DNA of 64,000 bases from Blepharisma stoltei (GCA_914767885.1 CAJZBQ010000022.1:372001-436000), one strand, 5' to 3'; shown: positions 1 through 11,482, numbered from the stretch's first letter. Program-made: numbers and translations. The notes: generated from the letters alone by a model not told the origin.

Positions 1-128
1 AAGCTTTCTTAGATTATTATGGGAAGTCATTTAAGGATACTGATACCTTAAAATTGGAGACAGGGAAGAAGATGATTGAAGCTTACCGTTTGAGCTCAAA
101 GCTAGTCCCAGTTTCTTCTAATAGTTAA
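1..128 (+). CDS. 3' end of an unknown gene
   Basis: A frame open from base 3 gives 41 residues ending LVPVSSNS and closes with TAA at 126-128. It is hydrophilic, lysine-rich and shows no domain. The 171 bases between it and the next ATG are AT-rich leader-like DNA. Too little is present to name the protein. Confidence 0.5.
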   Translation, partial: AFLDYYGKSFKDTDTLKLETGKKMIEAYRLSSKLVPVSSNS

Positions 129-299
129 GCTAAAATCAATCTAATTTAATTTTTTATATTTTTCAATTTAATCCAGTGCGCTTTTTATAAAGCTGAATAT
201 TAAAAGCTTATTTATTCTTAACTTTATAAATTTCTGAGCAATTCCCTTACTAATTCCTCGACAATTTAAAAGCTTTGATTTTTCATTGGCTATAATAAA

Positions 300-1357
300 A
301 TGGAAGGTGTAGTCAAAGTTTGCGTGACAGGAGCAGCAGGACAAATCGGATACTCGATCATCCCAATGATTTGCTCAGGAAATCTGCTTGGTCCTAACAC
401 CCAGATTGATCTCGGACTTCTTGATATTCCTCAATGTGAAGAAGCACTTAGAGGAGTTGTCATGGAAATTCAAGACTGCTCATATCCACTTATTACCTCC
501 ATTAGACATGGATCAGACCCTCGCGATATCTTACGTGACGCTGATATCATCATCTTCTTAGGAGGGTTCCCAAGGAAGGCAGGAATGGAAAGAAAAGAAC
601 TCCTTCAAAGAAACTGCAATATCTTCAAAGAACAAGGAGCAGCTCTAAATGAAGTCGGCAAGCCAACAACCCTCTGCTTAGTTGTAGCAAATCCAGCAAA
701 TATTCTTTGCTAATATGAATAGTTTATCTTATTTTTATAGGAAATAATGATAAATTAATTATAGAGATTTTATTTAAAAGGTATACCAATTGTTTAATCT
801 TAGCTCACTATGCTCCAAATATTCCTCGCAAGAATTTCTCAGCCATGACAAGATTAGATCATAACAGATCAATGCACCAAATTGCAGCTAAAGCTAGAAC
901 TCACAGTAGCGCAGTAAAGAATGTGACTATTTGGGGAAACCACAGCTCAACTCAATATCCTGATGTAAACCATGGCACTGTCAATGGACATCCAATTAAA
1001 CAAGCTGTTAACGACGATGCTTGGCTCCATGGAGAATTTATTACTACAGTCCAAAGAAGAGGAGCTGCCATTATTGAAGCCAGAAAATTATCAAGTGCGA
1101 TGAGCGCTGCCAAAGCTGCAGTAGATCACATCAGGACTTGGGTCCACGGCACACCAGAAGGAGAGCATGTATCAATGGCTGTTCTCAGTGATGGATCTTA
1201 TGATATTGATCAAGGACTTTGCTACTCATTCCCTGTCACTTGTGCTAATAAAGAATGGCATGTTGTGCAAGGACTTCACATTGACGAATTTTCTAGAGAA
1301 AAGATGGAAATTACCAAGAGAGAACTCATTGAAGAAAGAGACGAAGCACTCAGTTAA
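300..1357 (+). CDS. MDH: Malate dehydrogenase, cytosolic type (one IES inside)
   Basis: NAD-dependent malate/oxaloacetate interconversion in the cytosol. The Rossmann motif GAAGQIGYS is at residues 11-19, the mobile-loop arginines are in [11 protein letters not shown] near residue 80-90, then ANPANTNC, the catalytic MTRLDHNR and the catalytic histidine in WGNHSS near residue 185. After removal of 83 bases between TA at 701-702 and TA at 784-785 the frame is continuous (codon AAT, then ACC), giving 324 residues, the usual length for this family. Without removal the protein stops at 713. No targeting presequence is visible, which with sequence style suggests the cytosolic form. ATG at 300 is the first in frame and starts just before the Rossmann fold. 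Confidence 0.95.
703..785. other. IES, 83 bp, TA-bound
   Basis: AT-rich and without coding potential. It lies between TA 701-702 and TA 784-785; its removal joins ...ANPAN to TNCLIL of malate dehydrogenase exactly. The neighbouring TA at 782-783 would shift the frame, so the boundary is fixed by the protein. Confidence 0.92.
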
Positions 1358-1438
1358 ACGTAATTAAGGCAATTTCATTAGTATTTATATGTTTTTGAAA
1401 TACTATCCAAAAATTAATATTTTGTATATCAATAATTA

Positions 1439-1806
1439 TTCCTCAATTTTTTGATTATGAGGTTTGGCTTTCCCAGAGAATTTATCCCGGTTATCACAGG
1501 GCTTTAAGTTCCTGTGGTGCGCGACGCAGGACTCCTGCCCCTCAGGGGATTCGAACTTTCTGGAAGGATGCCACCAACCCCAGACGGTAGAGACTGGGAC
1601 CTTTAAAATGCCTGACGGACCCAAGTTGGCTTGCCCGAGAGCCGGAAGGACGTACGTCAAAATCCGAACTCCCAAGCTGATGGGACCATTCAGCCCTGAA
1701 GCTAGGTGGAAGCACGACATTTTGGTGGAGCGGGGAAACCCAGAAGCGGGACGGAAGTCCGTGTGGGTGATGTGGTAGTGGAGGTTAAATGTGTATAACT
1801 AATTGA
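1439..1806. mobile_element. GC-rich SINE-like insertion with 15-bp target duplication
   Basis: A 368-bp block far richer in G+C than its surroundings, flanked by perfect 15-bp direct repeats gtatatcaataatta at 1424-1438 and 1807-1821. Frames through it are short and unlike any protein. The right repeat ends 5 bases before the ATG at 1827, so it sits in the leader of the next gene. Orientation is uncertain because the 5' signature and repeat tail of the other copies are not clear here. Confidence 0.8.
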
Positions 1807-1826
1807 GTATATCAATAATTAATTTT

Positions 1827-3812
1827 ATGAGCAGAACAACGTTGAAGCTGAGAAATAACTTAACAACTATATTAGAGAAAGAATATGAAACTGGAAACTC
1901 ATCGATGATCAATATGCTAAAAACCTATACAAGTGTTGAGAAAACTGAATTAAATACAACATTGGTGAACTCGCAGCTTCCTGAAAGTGGCAGCATGAGA
2001 TCTTCTTATCCAATTTTAACACCTTTGAGAAAAATGCTTCCTCAAACCTCAGCTAAATTGATGAAAATGAATCAAAGAAGATTAAAAGCTCTTAAAGAAA
2101 GCCCTATAATCAGCAAAAAGCTCTCTTTGGCAAATAAAAATCAAGATAACCAACAACAGCAAATTAGTTCGCAAGCTCCTATTGACATTAGCAATAAACT
2201 TTTAATCTTATTTAAATAGTACTCTAGCATTATATCCAATATTATGTTTATTTAATATTAATAAGCAAGAACTTATACCAGCATCGTAAACAATTATACA
2301 GGGTATAAATAAACTCGAATCAAATTTGGAGGCACTAATAAATGAAATAAAAGAAAAATTTCCCCAAATTGAGGTAATTTTTGATTGCTATGATAATCCA
2401 AGTGCAGACAAGAAATACAAATACATCTACAATATCGCTACAAATCAGCAGCTCAAGTCTTAAACTTAAACTTATTACAGTCGTGACTTCTGCCTATCGG
2501 TAATGCAGCCACCAAAGATCCCCTAGGGGATTAACCCTCTTTTCAACGTCAACAATGAGAACTTCTTCGAGGTAGACAACTCACCAAGTGAGACACAGCT
2601 CTTGCACCACCTTTCCTCTTCTTTACCACCTTACGGCATGACACCTGTAAAGTAGGGTTCTGTATCTCTATCTCCTCCTTGCCTTGTCGGCTCTAGTGTT
2701 GAGTGGGAGTGGGAAGGTCCATGGACTTCTGCGACATGCTGCGTAGGTTGAACGAAGGTTTACCGCACAGAAATCACAAAAATTGGAATTTCTGGTGGAC
2801 TATCGAAAAGAGGAAAATTCAAAGCCTGGGGCGTAACTCCTATTTTCGCGCTAGGAAGTTGCCTGAATGGTCTATGCATTGCTTTGCAGACGCTGTTGGA
2901 CTTTCACTTTCCACTCTTATTCCACTTTTTAGCTCGAGGTAAAGTACAATCCTGAAAGCGGACTAGGCCTAAGCTCTGTGCATTACCAGAATTGCTTACC
3001 TTGCATTACTGTCCATTTCTGGGTTGGCAAAACCTTGCCAGATATAATTAAATATATGCTCGAATGAGTCGGTGTAACCGACCGCATCACGCAGGGATTC
3101 CATATTTTAATTATCCCAGCAGCACAAGTCAATTGAAGAACTCTCTGAAAATACAACCATGATTTTATTGACAAACAGAAAAAATGTAGTTTTTGATGCA
3201 AATATCACAGGCTTTGATCCAGAAACAAATTCTATTGTAAATCTGCGAAATATTCCAACCGAAGACCATCAGAAATATCAGCCTCTCCCTAATTCCAACA
3301 TGACATCTCCACATTCTATTGAGACAAAAAAGCAATCTAATTTCTATGAAATTCTTCCAATAATTATTAAAAAAAGAACTGATTATATAGAGCAGCCGCA
3401 AGTTGTTCCAAGGAAAAATTATTTTTCCCCTCCAAGATATTATCATGGAAGAGCTCGCTCTTGTAAAAAGGTGCAAGAAGAAAAGCCTTTATTAAAGTTC
3501 CAGCATTCTGAAGTTTCAATATCAAGGCCTCAAATAAAAATTATCAGAGGAAATGCAGGCTTTAGACTGCATTATCGATATTATTCAGCCCCAAAGCTTA
3601 AAGAAGCAAACTTTACCACAGCTCCAATGCAAAAAATCAGCCTCCAAAATGAAACGAAACCTGTAACTTCGACAGTGAATTTCAATTTTAATGGAACAAA
3701 ACTGAAAAATGATATGGTCAATATATGCATTAAATATAATTTAACTCCCGAAGAATTCTCCACGATGGTTCATGATTTCGTTGGACTTGAAACCATCAGA
3801 GAAGAACAATAA
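1827..3812 (+). CDS. Unknown protein, interrupted by an IES and a retroposon
   Basis: Four coding blocks join in one frame: 1827-2195, 2277-2285, 2302-2459 and 3131-3812, giving 405 residues. The breaks are a TA-bound IES (81 bp preferred), a 16-nt intron at 2286-2301 (GTAAAC...ACAG) and a 657-bp retroposon. The retroposon lies between direct repeats cagcagctcaagtc (2446-2459) and cagcagcacaagtc (3117-3130), both read in the same phase as Q-Q-x-K-S. The product is basic and glutamine/serine-rich, with no domain I recognise. The ATG at 1827 is the first after the left insertion. In the germline the frame closes at 2461-2463, just inside the retroposon. Function unknown. Confidence 0.7.
2196..2276. 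other. Probable IES, TA-bound, 81 bp
   Basis: In-frame TAG and TAA codons lie between the two well-coded parts of the gene. TA 2195-2196 paired with TA 2276-2277 restores the frame (S-N then T-S-I). A shorter pairing, 2217-2218 with 2274-2275, also works, so the exact ends are not settled. Confidence 0.65.
2460..3116 (-). mobile_element. SINE-like retroposon, family A, inside a coding sequence
   Basis: A 657-bp GC-rich insertion between 14-bp direct repeats (one mismatch). It lies reversed: the tandem tail (TTAAACT units) is on the left and the 5' hairpin on the right, where ataattaaat near 3040 faces atattttaattat near 3100. Related copies are at 17756-18330, 35970-36097 and 42933-43475. 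No open frame of retrotransposon type is present, so it is non-autonomous. Confidence 0.82.
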
Positions 3813-3925
3813 AATGGCAGTGTCTGAATAAGTTCTCTCTGTATTTTTCCTCCTTAGGCAATTTTATTATTATGGAGTTAAGTCCTCTGGCAGCCTGATC
3901 CTTAGGTTTTAGGAGTTATAGACTT
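3813..3925 (+). repeat. Deleted SINE-like fragment
   Basis: It begins aaaatggcagtgtctgaata, like the 5' signature of other copies, and later has cttaggttttaggagt, matching the copy at 15004-15466 (cttaggctttaggagt near 15316). It looks like an internally deleted relative of that copy. Confidence 0.5.
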
Positions 3926-4420
3926 TGGGTTGGTCGAATTCGTAGAAAGTTTCGAAGAATCTCTATCGAATAAAAATGATGGCATGCATTGCCCTCAAGG
4001 CACTAGTTGGGGGTTAAAAGAATCATGCATTCCTAAATTACCTGCTAACGTTACAAACCAAGTAATTAAGTGCAGTGTCTTGCAAAAATTATGGATTGGT
4101 AATGCATGTGGAAGGATCCACATGTGAAATCTTCCATGCATGGAATATTCACATGTGATTTTAGTTAGTATGTTGAGAATTACTCCACATACCGCGCACA
4201 ATCTACAATTTATGCAAGAGATAATAATTAAGTAAGTGAAATCATCGGAGACACAGCCGGGATAGTCTCTAAACAAGAAGTGATAGATTACTACAAAATT
4301 TCAGAGATTTGTATAAATGGTCTAAACACTGAGCTGGTACAAAGAGACTATATAATGACCTCCCTAAGATTTATCTTTAATATAAACGCAGTAATATTTT
4401 TCTACCCAATTCATAGGAAA
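3926..4420 (+). other. Degenerate region, possible transposase relic
   Basis: Frames are long but broken. One piece (about 4208-4390) reads SKQEVIDYYKISEICINGL, which loosely resembles the helical segment ahead of the DDE domain in IS1595/Merlin-type transposases. Upstream a cysteine-containing stretch GMHCPQGTSWGLKESC might be a decayed zinc knuckle. Small palindromes around catgtg lie near 4110-4160. The match is weak and no catalytic residues are visible. Confidence 0.2.
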
Positions 4421-4550
4421 TCTTTATATAACATGAGATGAATTTGCACATCTTTTTAGCATTTTTATTTCCCAAAAATGCAGCTATAATATGCTTTGCA
4501 GCTTTATATTGAACCTTGTGGCTCCATTTTGAATACATGACGCTTCCCAA

Positions 4551-5114
4551 ATGTTAATTAGTTTACGTTCTTTATTTTCCAATTTTTCGCCAAACGTCAA
4601 AATAATTTGACAAAAAATTTCAAATATTGTAGCATCTTATAAGACATTAAGCAGCACTTTTCAGATTGAAGAACTGAAGAATCTATTCCATGAAAAAATT
4701 AGTTTGCTGGAATTAAGAATGCTGGTGTCTGAAATTAAAGCTTACCCCCCCCCCTCCGTGAGTGAACAAAAAAATTTTGTTCACTCACGGAGGGGGTTAA
4801 TTTTTTTTTTTTTAAAAAATTTCTATATAAATTTTTATAAAAAATATTTTTTTTCGAAATTTAAAAAAATCCTAATTCGCAAAATTGGAAAGCAAAAATT
4901 AATTTAATTTATAAAATTTATGTTTTAAAAAGCAATTCGTTCAAAATTAAACAAAATTAGCTCTAGATTTCATTATACTAATTATCATTTATATATCAAA
5001 ATTTTTTTCCATAAAAAATTTTTCTATTAAAACAATTTTGTTCACTCACGGAGGGTGGGTTTTTGGGCATTTTTTTCTAATGGTTTTGTTCACTCACGGA
5101 GGGGGGGGAGTTAA
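4551..5114 (+). CDS. Small ORF, 64 residues, stop codon split by a MITE
   Basis: ATG at 4551 opens a frame of 64 codons including one TGA (Trp), ending ...LRMLVSEIKA. If the MITE at 4745-5110 is removed leaving one TTA, the next codon is TAA (4743-4744 plus 5114). The product is short, basic and amphipathic. It could be a small mitochondrial protein, but nothing is diagnostic, and it may not be a gene. Confidence 0.35.
4745..5110 (+). mobile_element. MITE, family 1 (tccgtgagtgaac)
   Basis: A 366-bp element with TTA on both sides (4742-4744 and 5111-5113). The terminal unit ccctccgtgagtgaacaaa occurs four times: as a self-complementary pair at the left end (4745-4795), then twice in the same direction at the right end (about 5035-5058 and 5085-5110). 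The core is very AT-rich. No coding capacity. Other family members are at 8941, 12606, 26174, 30362, 35245, 52789 and 61200. Confidence 0.9.
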
Positions 5115-5240
5115 TAAATAATGAAAAAATAATTAAATCAAATGCATCAGGATAATAGATTCCAGAAGTCATAATAGTACTTTCTAACTGTTTATAGAAT
5201 TCTAAAAATAAAAAGGGAATTTATTAGTCCTAATATATGC

Positions 5241-6242
5241 TTAATTACTCGGATGTTTACTATTAACAAGCCCTTTCCAAGCTGTGAAAATCATTCTCAT
5301 AACCATACCCCCGGAAAATTCATTACTTCTAACTTTAGTGATGTAATTTCTATGCTTCCTCAATGAAGTCATATACGGTTCATTTTTTTTATCTGGCTTC
5401 AATTCTTCGGTCTTTTTTATTCCTTCTCTAAACTTAAAAAACAGTTTTTCGATATTTTTCTCTTTAGATTCTGAATTTGAATCTATAGATCTTCTATTAT
5501 TGCTAGATCTCCTGTCAGTGACATTTAGATCTCTTTCTGACTCTAATGCAATTAATGTAGAACCTCCTCCAAATTTAGGACTTTGCGAAATATAAGTCCC
5601 TCCTGATAGCGTTCTATAGTGTTTCTTATCTACAGATAGGAAAGCAGCTAGATTTTTCGATTTTTCTAAAAACTCTTGTGAAATTTTTTTAATCTCACTG
5701 ATTGCTTGATATCCTTCTTTTCTTTTCGTAGTCAAGCTTTTATTTTGTAATGGACTTGGCTCTTTCGATAGAGTTTTATTAGAATAACTCGGAACTATTT
5801 TTGGTGAAGCTCTTATTCTACTTGTGGATTTTGAGTCTCTTGGTGAACAACTTTGGCGTGAGACAGCAGCTGTATTAATATCTCAAGCTGAGTTTAGATT
5901 ATTGTCCATAGTTTTTCGTTTTAAAAACTGCTTTTCTGCATACGAAACCATTTGGACTTTATTGCTGTTTCTGTTATCCTCGTATTCGGACCGAGAAGTA
6001 TCACATGATAATGGGGTATTTGTCCTTGACTGCTTTGTTAAAATTATATGTGCGTTGTATGCCTCTTTGCAAGGAGCAGAAATTTGCTGAAAAAGATTGC
6101 AAAGTTTGTCTGATAAGGATAGACCTTGATATGCGGCGATTGCGATGTATTTTAAACATAGTTCAAAATTTTGGTAAGTCAATGAGCTTCGGGAATTTTG
6201 GTATTGTGTTGAACGGGTGACCACACGCTTAATATCTAGCAT
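5241..6242 (-). CDS. Unknown basic, serine-rich protein
   Basis: One frame of 333 residues from ATG 6240-6242 to 5241, continuous if TGA at 5880-5882 is Trp. The N-terminal part is helical and neutral (ELCLKYIAIAAYQGLSLSDK), the middle is serine/arginine-rich and probably disordered, and the C-terminal part has lysine-rich helices ending in ...IFTAWKGLVNSKHPSN. No catalytic motif is visible. It is isolated between a MITE and a retroposon. Confidence 0.65.
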
Positions 6243-6305
6243 TGAAATTAAATCCTATGTTATGCTTACGGGAAATATTTGGGCATTCCTACAAAATTTG
6301 CAGAA

Positions 6306-6724
6306 ATAAAATGGTGACGTTGACGGAATTTGGACTTCGAGGCGCACCCACTATGGAGCAGATAGGACCCATCCTGATGAGATGAAAGCAGGGCCTTTGC
6401 CCCTTTTGAACTATAGGCCTTCAAGTTTGGGGATTCCTTGCTGAAATAAAGTTTTTTCTCTCAGAAAGGTTTTCCGTCACTTCAAGATGGGTTAGGCAGG
6501 TTTTGCCTACCAAATGGTCTTCCCTTATCGGGATCATCGGGCACTCCACATACCGATGACTGTGCCCTAGGGGAGGTGCTTCAGATGGTAAATCTAAAAT
6601 GGCAGCTTCTGATTTTCCCATTTCGTCGCTCAAGACTTTGGAGGTGGCTATTTTGGAGCTGAGGCAAGGGAAAGGATAGGCTTGCCCGCTTATGACCATT
6701 TTAATCGTTTAATTTAATTTATTT
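6306..6724 (+). mobile_element. SINE-like retroposon, family B
   Basis: A 419-bp GC-rich insertion between acaaaatttgcagaa (6291-6305) and acaaaacttgcaaaa (6725-6739), 13 of 15 identical. It starts ataaaatggtgacgttgacg and matches the copy at 25342-25719 in the same order (gaggcgcac, aaagcagggcct, aggcaggttt/aggcaggctt). It lies upstream of the gene ending at 6242. Confidence 0.8.
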
Positions 6725-6739
6725 ACAAAACTTGCAAAA

Positions 6740-7230
6740 TTCTGAAAAAGATATTTTGTTATCTTGAGGGTTGTGCTGAGAAAAGATTGATTTTAAGTGT
6801 GGCCTATTTGACAAAAACAGAGTTTCGGGATTAACGAATTGTGGAGGATCGGGTATATTTGACTTTGAATGATGCATTTTTTATAATTAAAATTGATATT
6901 CATAAAAAAATAATTACTGAAGCAAGAGCATAATATTGACTTTTATTAGTTTATCATTTTTAAACGATATATGAAAGAATTTTCTTAATTAAATGGTTTA
7001 TATTATTTATAGCAAAATCGATATTGCATAGATTATTAAAATGTGCTACCAAAATGAGCTAAAATTTATTCACCAATTTCATCATTTCAAAATATTTTTT
7101 CTTTTCACTTATTTTTTGCATTAAAAATTAAAAAATCTCTATAACTCAAAAAAAATCAAGACTTCCTTGTTATTTCAAGATTTAAACTCCAAATTATTTT
7201 AAATTTGAATTTTCTTTCCTTAATAAATTA
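6740..7230. other. Intergenic, AT-rich
   Basis: About 490 bases between a retroposon and the EF-hand gene. Only short frames and A/T runs are visible. It presumably holds the leader of the gene starting at 7231. Confidence 0.5.
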
Positions 7231-8802
7231 ATGGCCTTATTAAGAGTTGACACTGAAAGAAGACTAGCTGAATTTTTCTCATCAGCAAGTAAAGGTGAGC
7301 AGGAAGTTGAAATTGCTCGTATAGCTCTTTCTGAAAACCGCGATTTTGATCCATACTCAGCTTTTAAAGTTCTCGACCGCTTTTCCAATGGCTATTTAAA
7401 TTACTTGGATATCAAAGCATTTCTTGAGAACAATCGCATTTTTGCTTCATCCCAAGAAATTGATTTACTTATAAATCAATATGACTCAGACTCAGACGGT
7501 CGATTAATCCTCAATGATTTTCATCAACTTACCCTCCCTTCAACCAACTTAGTTCTGCGTGACATTGCCTTAAATCGATCAGGCATTTTACGGTTATCTG
7601 CAGATGTCGAATTTTTACTTGTAAGGCTACTTGAAAAAGAGCTTAATTTACAAAGAAGACTAGAAGCAATCCGCAAGGACCTAGAGATTTTCCCAGATTT
7701 CTCTACTATCAAAGCTTTCGATACCATTGACTATCCTTCATCATCAATAATTACAAGGGACAAAATTGCTGATTTTTTGAGGAAAAACCTGATAAGTGCC
7801 TTTAATGACGACTTGGATGCTATTTTAAGAAGATTTGATGTAGATAGTGACGAAAGATTAAGCTACAGCGAATTTTCTGACGCCATTAAATCAACCACCC
7901 CATCCAGCTATGTAAAATCACCTATTAGAGATTCACCTTCAAGATCTGGAAGGCATTCATCACCTTTGAGAAGGTCTCCAAGTCCTACTCGAAGCCCGAA
8001 CAGATCTATTGATGCTTCTTCAAGATTTGATGCTTCAATTACCAGAAGTCCAGGGAGATCCCAATTATTAGCAAGCTCCAGTGGCTTTGACAGATCATCT
8101 AGATCTCCTTCAGGGCAGCCTGAAGAATCAGAGCTTGTGAGCGTGTTCAGACAACAAATTGACTTAGACAGAGACTTAGAAGCTGCAAGAAGAGATTTGG
8201 CCTTATGTCCAGACTTTACAGTTATAGACGCTTTTAATCTGTTTGATTTAAATAACCTTGGCTACGTCACTCAGCTCGAATTTGAAGACACCTTAAGATC
8301 TCTAAGAGTTTATCCTATAAAAGACGAGGTTTCTCTGCTGTTCAAGCATTATTCATATATAGAAAGAAGACTCACCTTCACTGATTTTTCAAAAATTGTG
8401 ACCACAAAAGACCTGGAATATGCAAGACTTATCAATAACAGAGTTCCTCAAAATTTGCCAAGGTATGATAGACAGCGCACTTTCAGCTTGACCACTGAAA
8501 ATTTGCTATCAAGAGTGATGAAATTGCACTTGGAAAATGAATCAGTTGCTGAAAGCTTAAGACAGAAATTAGAAAGAAGGCCTTATTTTAGCAAAACTGA
8601 CGCTTTTCAGTGCGTAGATAGGGATAGAAATGGATATCTCACGTTCAACGAGTTCGAAAATTTGTTGCAAGATTATGGGATTTATGCGTCAAGAAAAGAT
8701 GTAGAAAATCTGATGGAGAGATACGATAAAGATCAAGACGGAAGAGTTTCTTATTCAGAATTTTTAAATGAGGTTACTCCCAAGTCTCCTAGGAAATATT
8801 AA
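7231..8802 (+). CDS. EF-hand calcium-binding repeat protein
   Basis: A 523-residue protein built from three repeats, each with a helical part (ALLRVDTERRLAEFF, EFLLVRLLEKELNLQRRLE, ELVSVFRQQIDLDRDLE, ENLLSRVMKLHLENESV) followed by a degenerate EF-hand and then a better one. Calcium loops visible are DSDSDGRLILNDF, DVDSDERLSYSEF, DRDRNGYLTFNEF and DKDQDGRVSYSEF. A serine/proline/arginine-rich linker of about 70 residues (SPSRSGRHSSPLRRSPSP and on) separates repeats two and three. There are no TGA codons and no interruptions. It is likely a cytoskeletal or ciliary calcium sensor, which is inference; partner unknown. Confidence 0.88.
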   Translation: MALLRVDTERRLAEFFSSASKGEQEVEIARIALSENRDFDPYSAFKVLDRFSNGYLNYLDIKAFLENNRIFASSQEIDLLINQYDSDSDGRLILNDFHQLTLPSTNLVLRDIALNRSGILRLSADVEFLLVRLLEKELNLQRRLEAIRKDLEIFPDFSTIKAFDTIDYPSSSIITRDKIADFLRKNLISAFNDDLDAILRRFDVDSDERLSYSEFSDAIKSTTPSSYVKSPIRDSPSRSGRHSSPLRRSPSPTRSPNRSIDASSRFDASITRSPGRSQLLASSSGFDRSSRSPSGQPEESELVSVFRQQIDLDRDLEAARRDLALCPDFTVIDAFNLFDLNNLGYVTQLEFEDTLRSLRVYPIKDEVSLLFKHYSYIERRLTFTDFSKIVTTKDLEYARLINNRVPQNLPRYDRQRTFSLTTENLLSRVMKLHLENESVAESLRQKLERRPYFSKTDAFQCVDRDRNGYLTFNEFENLLQDYGIYASRKDVENLMERYDKDQDGRVSYSEFLNEVTPKSPRKY

Positions 8803-8940
8803 GTTAATAATTTAATCTTATTTAACTAATTCTGCTTTAGAAATATGGATGATCTAAAAACGCTTTTATGGACTATTAGCATTTTTTATATTGATGTAAT
8901 TAGGAAATTTTTTCTCATTGAGTGTTGGTTTTATGACTGA

Positions 8941-9303
8941 CTCCCCCCCTCCATGAGTGAACAAAACCATTAGAAAAATCGCTATTTTTTGCCCAAAAAC
9001 CCACCTTCCGTGAGTGAACAAAAATTTTTTATGGAAAAAAATTGATATATTAATGATAATTAGTATAATGAAATCTTGAGCTAATTCTGTTTAATTTTAA
9101 ACAAATTGCTTTTTTAAAGCATAAATTTTTATAAATTAAATTAATATTTGCTTTCCAATTTTTGCGAATTAGATTTTTTTTAAATTTCGAAAAAAAATAT
9201 TTGTTATAAAATTTTAAATATATGATGTTTTTTAAAACAAAAAATTAACCCCCCTCCGTGAGTGAACAAAATTTTTTTGTTCACTCACGGAGGAAGGGGG
9301 GAG
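8941..9303 (-). mobile_element. MITE, family 1, reversed
   Basis: A 363-bp copy of the element at 4745 in the opposite direction: the two same-direction terminal units are at the left and the self-complementary pair at the right (9250-9300). The flanking 3-bp repeats are TGA (8938-8940 and 9304-9306), not TA. Intergenic. Confidence 0.9.
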
Positions 9304-9306
9304 TGA

Positions 9307-9736
9307 GGAGTCTTGGCGGTTTCATCTTATTATTAAAACTCTTTATCCGGCCATTTGAACTAGCTATACATGAATAAAATGCAGAGTTAAAGAACAGTGA
9401 TGGAATTTAAAATAAATTATTAAATTAGATATCATGGATGAAGAATTTTTTAAATAAATATATAATTAACCTTTTTTAAACTATTTCAGGCAAAAGTACT
9501 TCAAATATTATGAAATTTTAATTAATCACCTGAATTTATTAGATTGATAATTAATAGTCACCTACAATTATAATATTCGATAACTCTTAAACCGAGGAGA
9601 GGAAATTTTTGCATTTTTATTCGGAAGAAAAGCCATATCTATTCTTATTAATATAATTTTTTTTTGTGTCTATTTCTCGAATAACTCTTTATTTTATCCA
9701 AATTATGTGGAATCTGTACAGCCATAAGTAAAATAA
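9307..9736. other. Intergenic, AT-rich
   Basis: About 430 bases with A/T runs and no frame worth naming; it precedes the START-domain gene. Confidence 0.5.
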
Positions 9737-11482
9737 ATGTCAAAGCATCTGAGATCTAAAAGTTGTCAGAATGTTCGCGAAATTTATCTATCATCTGTTC
9801 TACAAGATAATAGAAGTTTAGAAATAGCCCTTGCCAAGCTGATTGTAAGTTTCATACAGGACATAATAGACAGCCCGACTTCAAAATCTCTATTGGGTAG
9901 AGCTTTAATGTTCAAAAGTATTCATAGCGACTATTCAGAATATGACTCATTTGGCCACATTTTTCGCCAGCTTGACCAAAAGTCGTTTGACTACCAAGAA
10001 TCGCAGCCAGAATTAGAATATAAAAAGCGCCTTGAAGCCTTATTAGAATTTTTAAAATACGAGTGCACACGAATGTGCCCAAAAGCATTTTACACAGTAA
10101 TTGAGCGAGTTATTGATGAATTTAGGCCTGCCATATTCTTGAGCCTCTACCATCCTTGTCTTGGCAAAATTTTAAATGAGTAATAATTATATAGTCTCTC
10201 CTTATATCTCAAAACAGACACTTGCCATATTCACTTACTTGCTCTAATAATGGAATTAAAGTGATGGCTAGATAAAAATTTCGACGAAGAGGTGATTGCT
10301 AGAAAAATTCGGAAATTTTTTATCCCCTTATATGGAATTTTAAGCCTTGAAGAGTCTTGAGAACCTGAAGCTCTAAAAGGCATTGAAAATATTTTAAATG
10401 ATGAAAGGGTCGAATATTTACTCAAGAAATACAGCTGTGATCGCGACGAGATCCCCATGGCAATATCTGACCAAATGATCCCAAACCTTCTCGAATTTGA
10501 CCAAAATATAAGCTTTTTTAGTGAAGGCTCCATAAAGTCTGATCGCTCATCAAAATCCTTGAAATTGCCTCACTTAAAAGAAAACTCAATCTCCAAATAT
10601 AAAGAACTGGCTTTCAGAAGATGCGCCTCTTGTGAAGACTTAAAGATTTCTTCACAAGAGAAAATCCAAAACAATTTATTTTCTGTTTTGGCTTCCTCGA
10701 GCTGAAACTCAAATAATTTTTCTGAAAATCCCTATGTGAGTGATATATATATAGCAATTACTCCTCCTAGCAGGGCGAGTACTACATCTATATTTCCCTC
10801 TGAAAGCTCTTCATATCATCCTATGATAAACATTTTGCATAGTATCCAAGGGAATTCTGTGCAAGAGGAAGAGGAATTGATGAAGCTGGAGCATCCATTT
10901 GCGTCAGATATAAACGAAATTGTGTCTTTAGAATCAATCACCCCAATCCCTAGAGAATGGGTGACTTTGCTTGAGTCTTCTGATAGAAAAATCATATGCA
11001 AAGTCCTCAGTTCTAAAGGCTTAGTCTTGATATTAGCATTTTTGTCTTTGCCAGTCCCTTATAAAGAGGTGTTAGCTGTCTTGCAGCAGCCAAAAAACAC
11101 CCAAAAAGGGGCAATAAGAGATTTAACAGTTTTAGACGTGTCTTCTTATTATGACATTGTGTCATTCAATTTGATGCCATATGGAGGTATAGCTGAGAGA
11201 GAGTTTATTTGTAGAAGGATGGCAATAAAAGACTACCCAACTAAAAAGTCTCATATTTTTGTCATGAAAAATATCGATGACTTTGAAAATCCAGACAGCA
11301 AACTTGCAAAAGGAAAATTGCTGATGTCAGGAACAATTTTAAGGCCAGCTATAAATGGAGGATGCACCATCAGCCATGTGCATAAAAGCCAACTTGGCGG
11401 GATAATTCCAAAGCCGTTACTTTACAAGTATTATTTGGAACTTATCAGCCAAGTGCTTTCGGATATAGAAAATTCTGTCTAA
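9737..11482 (+). CDS. START-domain lipid-binding-like protein
   Basis: Exons 9737-10179 and 10195-11482 flank a 15-nt intron (GTAATAATTATATAG), giving 576 residues with several TGA=Trp codons (for example 10703-10705). The N-terminal half is all-helical with no known domain. The C-terminal 190 residues, from REWVTLLESSDRKI to YLELISQVLSDIE, have the START/StAR-related pattern: helix, strands with DVSSYYDIVSF, EREFICRRM, then a long closing helix. START domains bind lipids and sterols; the ligand cannot be told. The gene ends 10 bp from the end of the convergent RFC1 gene. Confidence 0.75.

Noticed and set aside
1464..1778. Open frame of about 100 codons in GC-rich DNA
   Set aside because: It lies wholly inside a retroposon with target repeats; composition is unlike the window's genes and no domain is present. 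The same holds for frames at 18832-19119, 19235-19453, 25386-25571 and 62178-62568.
5880..5882. TGA codons as gene ends or pseudogene marks
   Set aside because: They fall at Trp sites in many intact conserved genes, so they are sense here.
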